From NCBI RefSeq assembly GCF_047948215.1, contig NC_134456.1:79846515-79910514 (forward strand): a stretch of DNA of 64,000 nucleotides, read 5' to 3'. Position numbers and translations under genes: made by a program. The DNA comes from Lycorma delicatula. Taxonomy: Eukaryota; Arthropoda; Insecta; Hemiptera; Fulgoridae. A model generated the notes under the pieces. It was not told the DNA's origin, made no database searches, and saw only the letters and a list, made by a program, of their open reading frames with translations. This document shows, one piece after another, positions 61,165-64,000 of this stretch (position 1 is its first letter; each line of letters begins with the position of its first letter).

Positions 61165-64000
61165 GTACATTATGACTTTAATTAAAAGATAACTTTCTGA
61201 TTCTATATTTATATGAAAAATATATTATAATTATAATTTTATAATTGAACAACATGTTTATTTGTTTGCATTAATATTTTATGTTCATATTTTATTGTTT
61301 TCTTATGAAATTCTCTAGTAATAAATTTAGTTATTATGTTAGACAGTACAAGCATTTATGCATGAATTAAAAATAATAATAAAAAATAATTTAAAATAAA
61401 ATATATATCATTAATTAATTGTTTTCACCATTCATTTAACTAATCTTTATTTAATTTAAGTTATAATTGTGAATCAAAACTAAAGTGGTCTACAGACCAA
61501 AAACTTCATTTCAACTGCTGAATTATGATGTTTCATTGTTATTAGGTGATTCATGTATTTATATGAGATAAAATAAATGAATTAGATTAATCAATGAAAT
61601 AAATTAGTAAAATGGAATGAGTATTATATATTATATGAACATATAAAAGAAACTAATATCTTCCTTCGTTCAGGGTTTTAGTTTGCAATTAATAATTTCA
61701 AGATGCACTATTCATTAGAATTTACTGCAAGTTCTTAATTTCTGTGACATAATTTCAGTAGATAAACACATGAAATATAAAAATTATGTATAGTTATACA
61801 TAGCTAGTTCTTAGAATACCTACTATTGTTAGTTGCACTATGCCAGAAATTATACAAAATGTCTTTTTAATGGATAGCAGTAGTGATGACTAAATTGGCT
61901 AGTAGGAAGAGTTGTCTCCAAAGAAGAATGTTGTAGTATTTAGCTCCTTTAAGCAGTCAAGAGTAGAATATATATTAGTAGGTAGTGTATGTCTGAATTG
62001 CATTTGAACTGTGTTAATACATCCAGCTTGTCCTGCATGAATACATACATTAAATCCTATACTAGTATTACTAAATGTTTTTAGTAACGATATGAAATTG
62101 GGCAGGACAGTAAACTGCATTCAGAACCTATCCTTTACTGAGTTGATTGCTGTCCCTTTCTTACTGTTATTCCTTCCTTCTTGAATTATATAAGTCACCT
62201 TTCTTAGCATTCTAAATTACTCATAAGTTGTGGCTGCCAATAGTCCATGCAGATATAACAACAGAATTTAAATTAAAATAGAAATTTTTTTTATTAACTG
62301 TTATATTTATATTAGTTATGAATTTTGGAGCTTTAGTTAAACATTGAAATTATGTCACGTCATTTTGATTAACTTCTAAAGTAACTCTACCATTGAGATG
62401 ATTTCTATATAAATAATACCTTATATCTTATCTCCATATCTGATATTGAGAAAATTTTCAAAATATTTCATATATCTTCTAGGATATTGCATATCTACCA
62501 TCAGATGATAACTACGCTTTAATGAAATAAATATATTTAATGAAATATATTTAATTAATTACTCTATAAATATATTTCGCCAATTCGTTTATATTAATAA
62601 ATAAATTCATTGTTAGTCTATAAATGTATGTTTTATTATGCATGTAGATTGTAATATGTTGCATTTAATTATCTTATATTATTAGTTAATAATGTACATA
62701 TTGATTGATTAATATATATATATATATATATATATTAGAATTATGAACATTATATTTGTGCTTGTGAAAAGTTAACTTACACTTATAAAGATTAGATTTA
62801 GACTAACAATACAATTAATAAATGGTAATGTATTATATAAATCAGCTGGTGAACTCGTCAACGGGAATAACAAATTTATATGCCTTTAATTAGTAAGAAG
62901 AAGAGAAGGTTACATGTAGTAACTGCCGTTAACTACAAATTTTAGAGTGACAGTGATTGGAAGGGCAGAAAATAACACTCAAATCATTGATATTAAGAAA
63001 CTCTGTAACCGATGAGAGGGAATTAATCAAATAAATCAGTATATTTTCCCCAGGAAAAAGAAATTGTCTTTTTTTGTTTTATTAGGGATAAAATTATTAT
63101 TTAGATATGTTTGTGATGGGAAGAAGTTATGATATATTTTGTGTTCATTATATGATAATTTTATGTTTATATTCACTGTACAGTTTTATATTTTAATGAA
63201 ATAAATATTGATGTATTAAAGTTTTTTATTATATTAATTAAGAAAGATAAATAAAGACCTTTATTGAATAAATCCTAATCGTAAAAATCTGTTATAGATA
63301 CTGAATGAAACAATGACTTATAACATAACAGCTAGCGGTTTTTTTGTTACACTATGTATGTAATTATGTACATAAGATTTAAATTGTAGAATAACATATG
63401 TTGAATAATACTTAACGAGGGTATACGTCATCCTCTTATGTGATATATGTATCATTGAGCTTGACGTTCTATTCATAATTTTATTACTATTAAATATGGT
63501 ATTTAAATTGCTATATTTAAAGAGTGTGTATCTGTTTTTCTTTAGTACACATAATACTTAAATATTTCATTAAAATTATATATTTTTAATTGATGTGCTT
63601 TATGAAAATGCTGGGAATTTGTGATTTTTCTGTAATATTTTTGAAGATACGTAAATTTATGTTGCCAATAACTTCAACTAAAACTTACAAAACCTTTTTA
63701 CAAAGTGTTTGTAAGTATCTTGTCATATTTCTTTGTGACTTTTACTTATTGTTGTGTAGCTGTTGTACCTTTACATATGGTTTTCTTTTCTTTTTTTAAA
63801 AATATATTGTCAAATATCTAAAACAAAATTTATGCTTTTATCATAGTAATTTGTTAATATTAATAAATTACAAAAGAGTTTATACATTTTTACATTGACT
63901 TTTTTCATTTAGTATGCAGTTTGACTTCACCGATGTTACCTAGCATTGATGACTGATAGAAATCAGTTTATTATTTGTAGTTTCGCCTATTGCAGTTTTT
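61165..64000 (+). other. Intron downstream of exon 14 (partial)
   Basis: AT-rich sequence with a TA microsatellite (62709-62735). No further Rab3-GEF exon with correct phase and splice sites was found before the window ends, and no recognisable transposon. Confidence 0.6.
62709..62735. repeat. TA microsatellite
   Basis: About 13 TA units downstream of exon 14. Confidence 0.85.

Noticed and set aside
63911..63958. A possible extra Rab3-GEF exon after tttcatttag, reading to a TGA
   Set aside because: Phase fits but it gives only about 13 residues with no family similarity, then a stop, where conserved sequence is expected.

Overview
The window is animal, almost certainly insect, nuclear DNA: very AT-rich, intron-dominated, dense in degenerate transposons, with no prokaryotic-type gene layout. 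The mix of mariner-family copies, LINE 3' ends and a tRNA-derived SINE fits a large hemipteran-like genome, but species-level placement is an inference I cannot test here.

One host gene spans nearly the whole window on the + strand: the insect orthologue of MADD / Rab3-GEF, the DENN-domain guanine-nucleotide exchange factor for Rab3 and Rab27. Fourteen coding exons (1092-61164, about 1,976 nt of coding sequence) have splice sites whose phases match throughout. They run from the end of the cDENN domain, through the dDENN region (exons 4-6), an acidic/Ser-rich linker (exons 7-10), and a conserved Lys/Ala/Ser-rich segment (exons 11-12), into a Pro-rich linker (exon 14). Both ends of the gene lie outside the window. 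Exons 2 (21 nt) and 8 (33 nt) are in-frame microexons that could be skipped without shifting the frame.

The introns are packed with mobile elements. I see about a dozen Tc1/mariner-superfamily copies, four with assignable terminal inverted repeats and TA target duplications (14749-15986, 22342-23654, 24526-25809, 33556-34869). There is also a pogo/Tigger-like element with inverted ends (47259-49439), a piggyBac-like 3' remnant (13377-14216), a hAT relic (57960-59762), several LINE 3' ends, and four copies of one tRNA-derived SINE, each with its own target-site duplication. One SINE sits inside a LINE. All transposase genes are broken.

Structures not explained by ordinary transposase genes cluster in intron 10: a large imperfect foldback with arms of about 345 nt (45449-46258), followed directly by a 38-nt-arm hairpin around a TA microsatellite (46361-46464). 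Other unexplained items are a 307-bp tandem duplication in intron 6, a three-copy repeat in intron 13, and a distinct block in intron 3 (about 19430-21330). I find no second host gene, no RNA gene and no CRISPR array. Nothing looks like a new gene system; the strongest leads are the foldback, the SINE family and the microexons.
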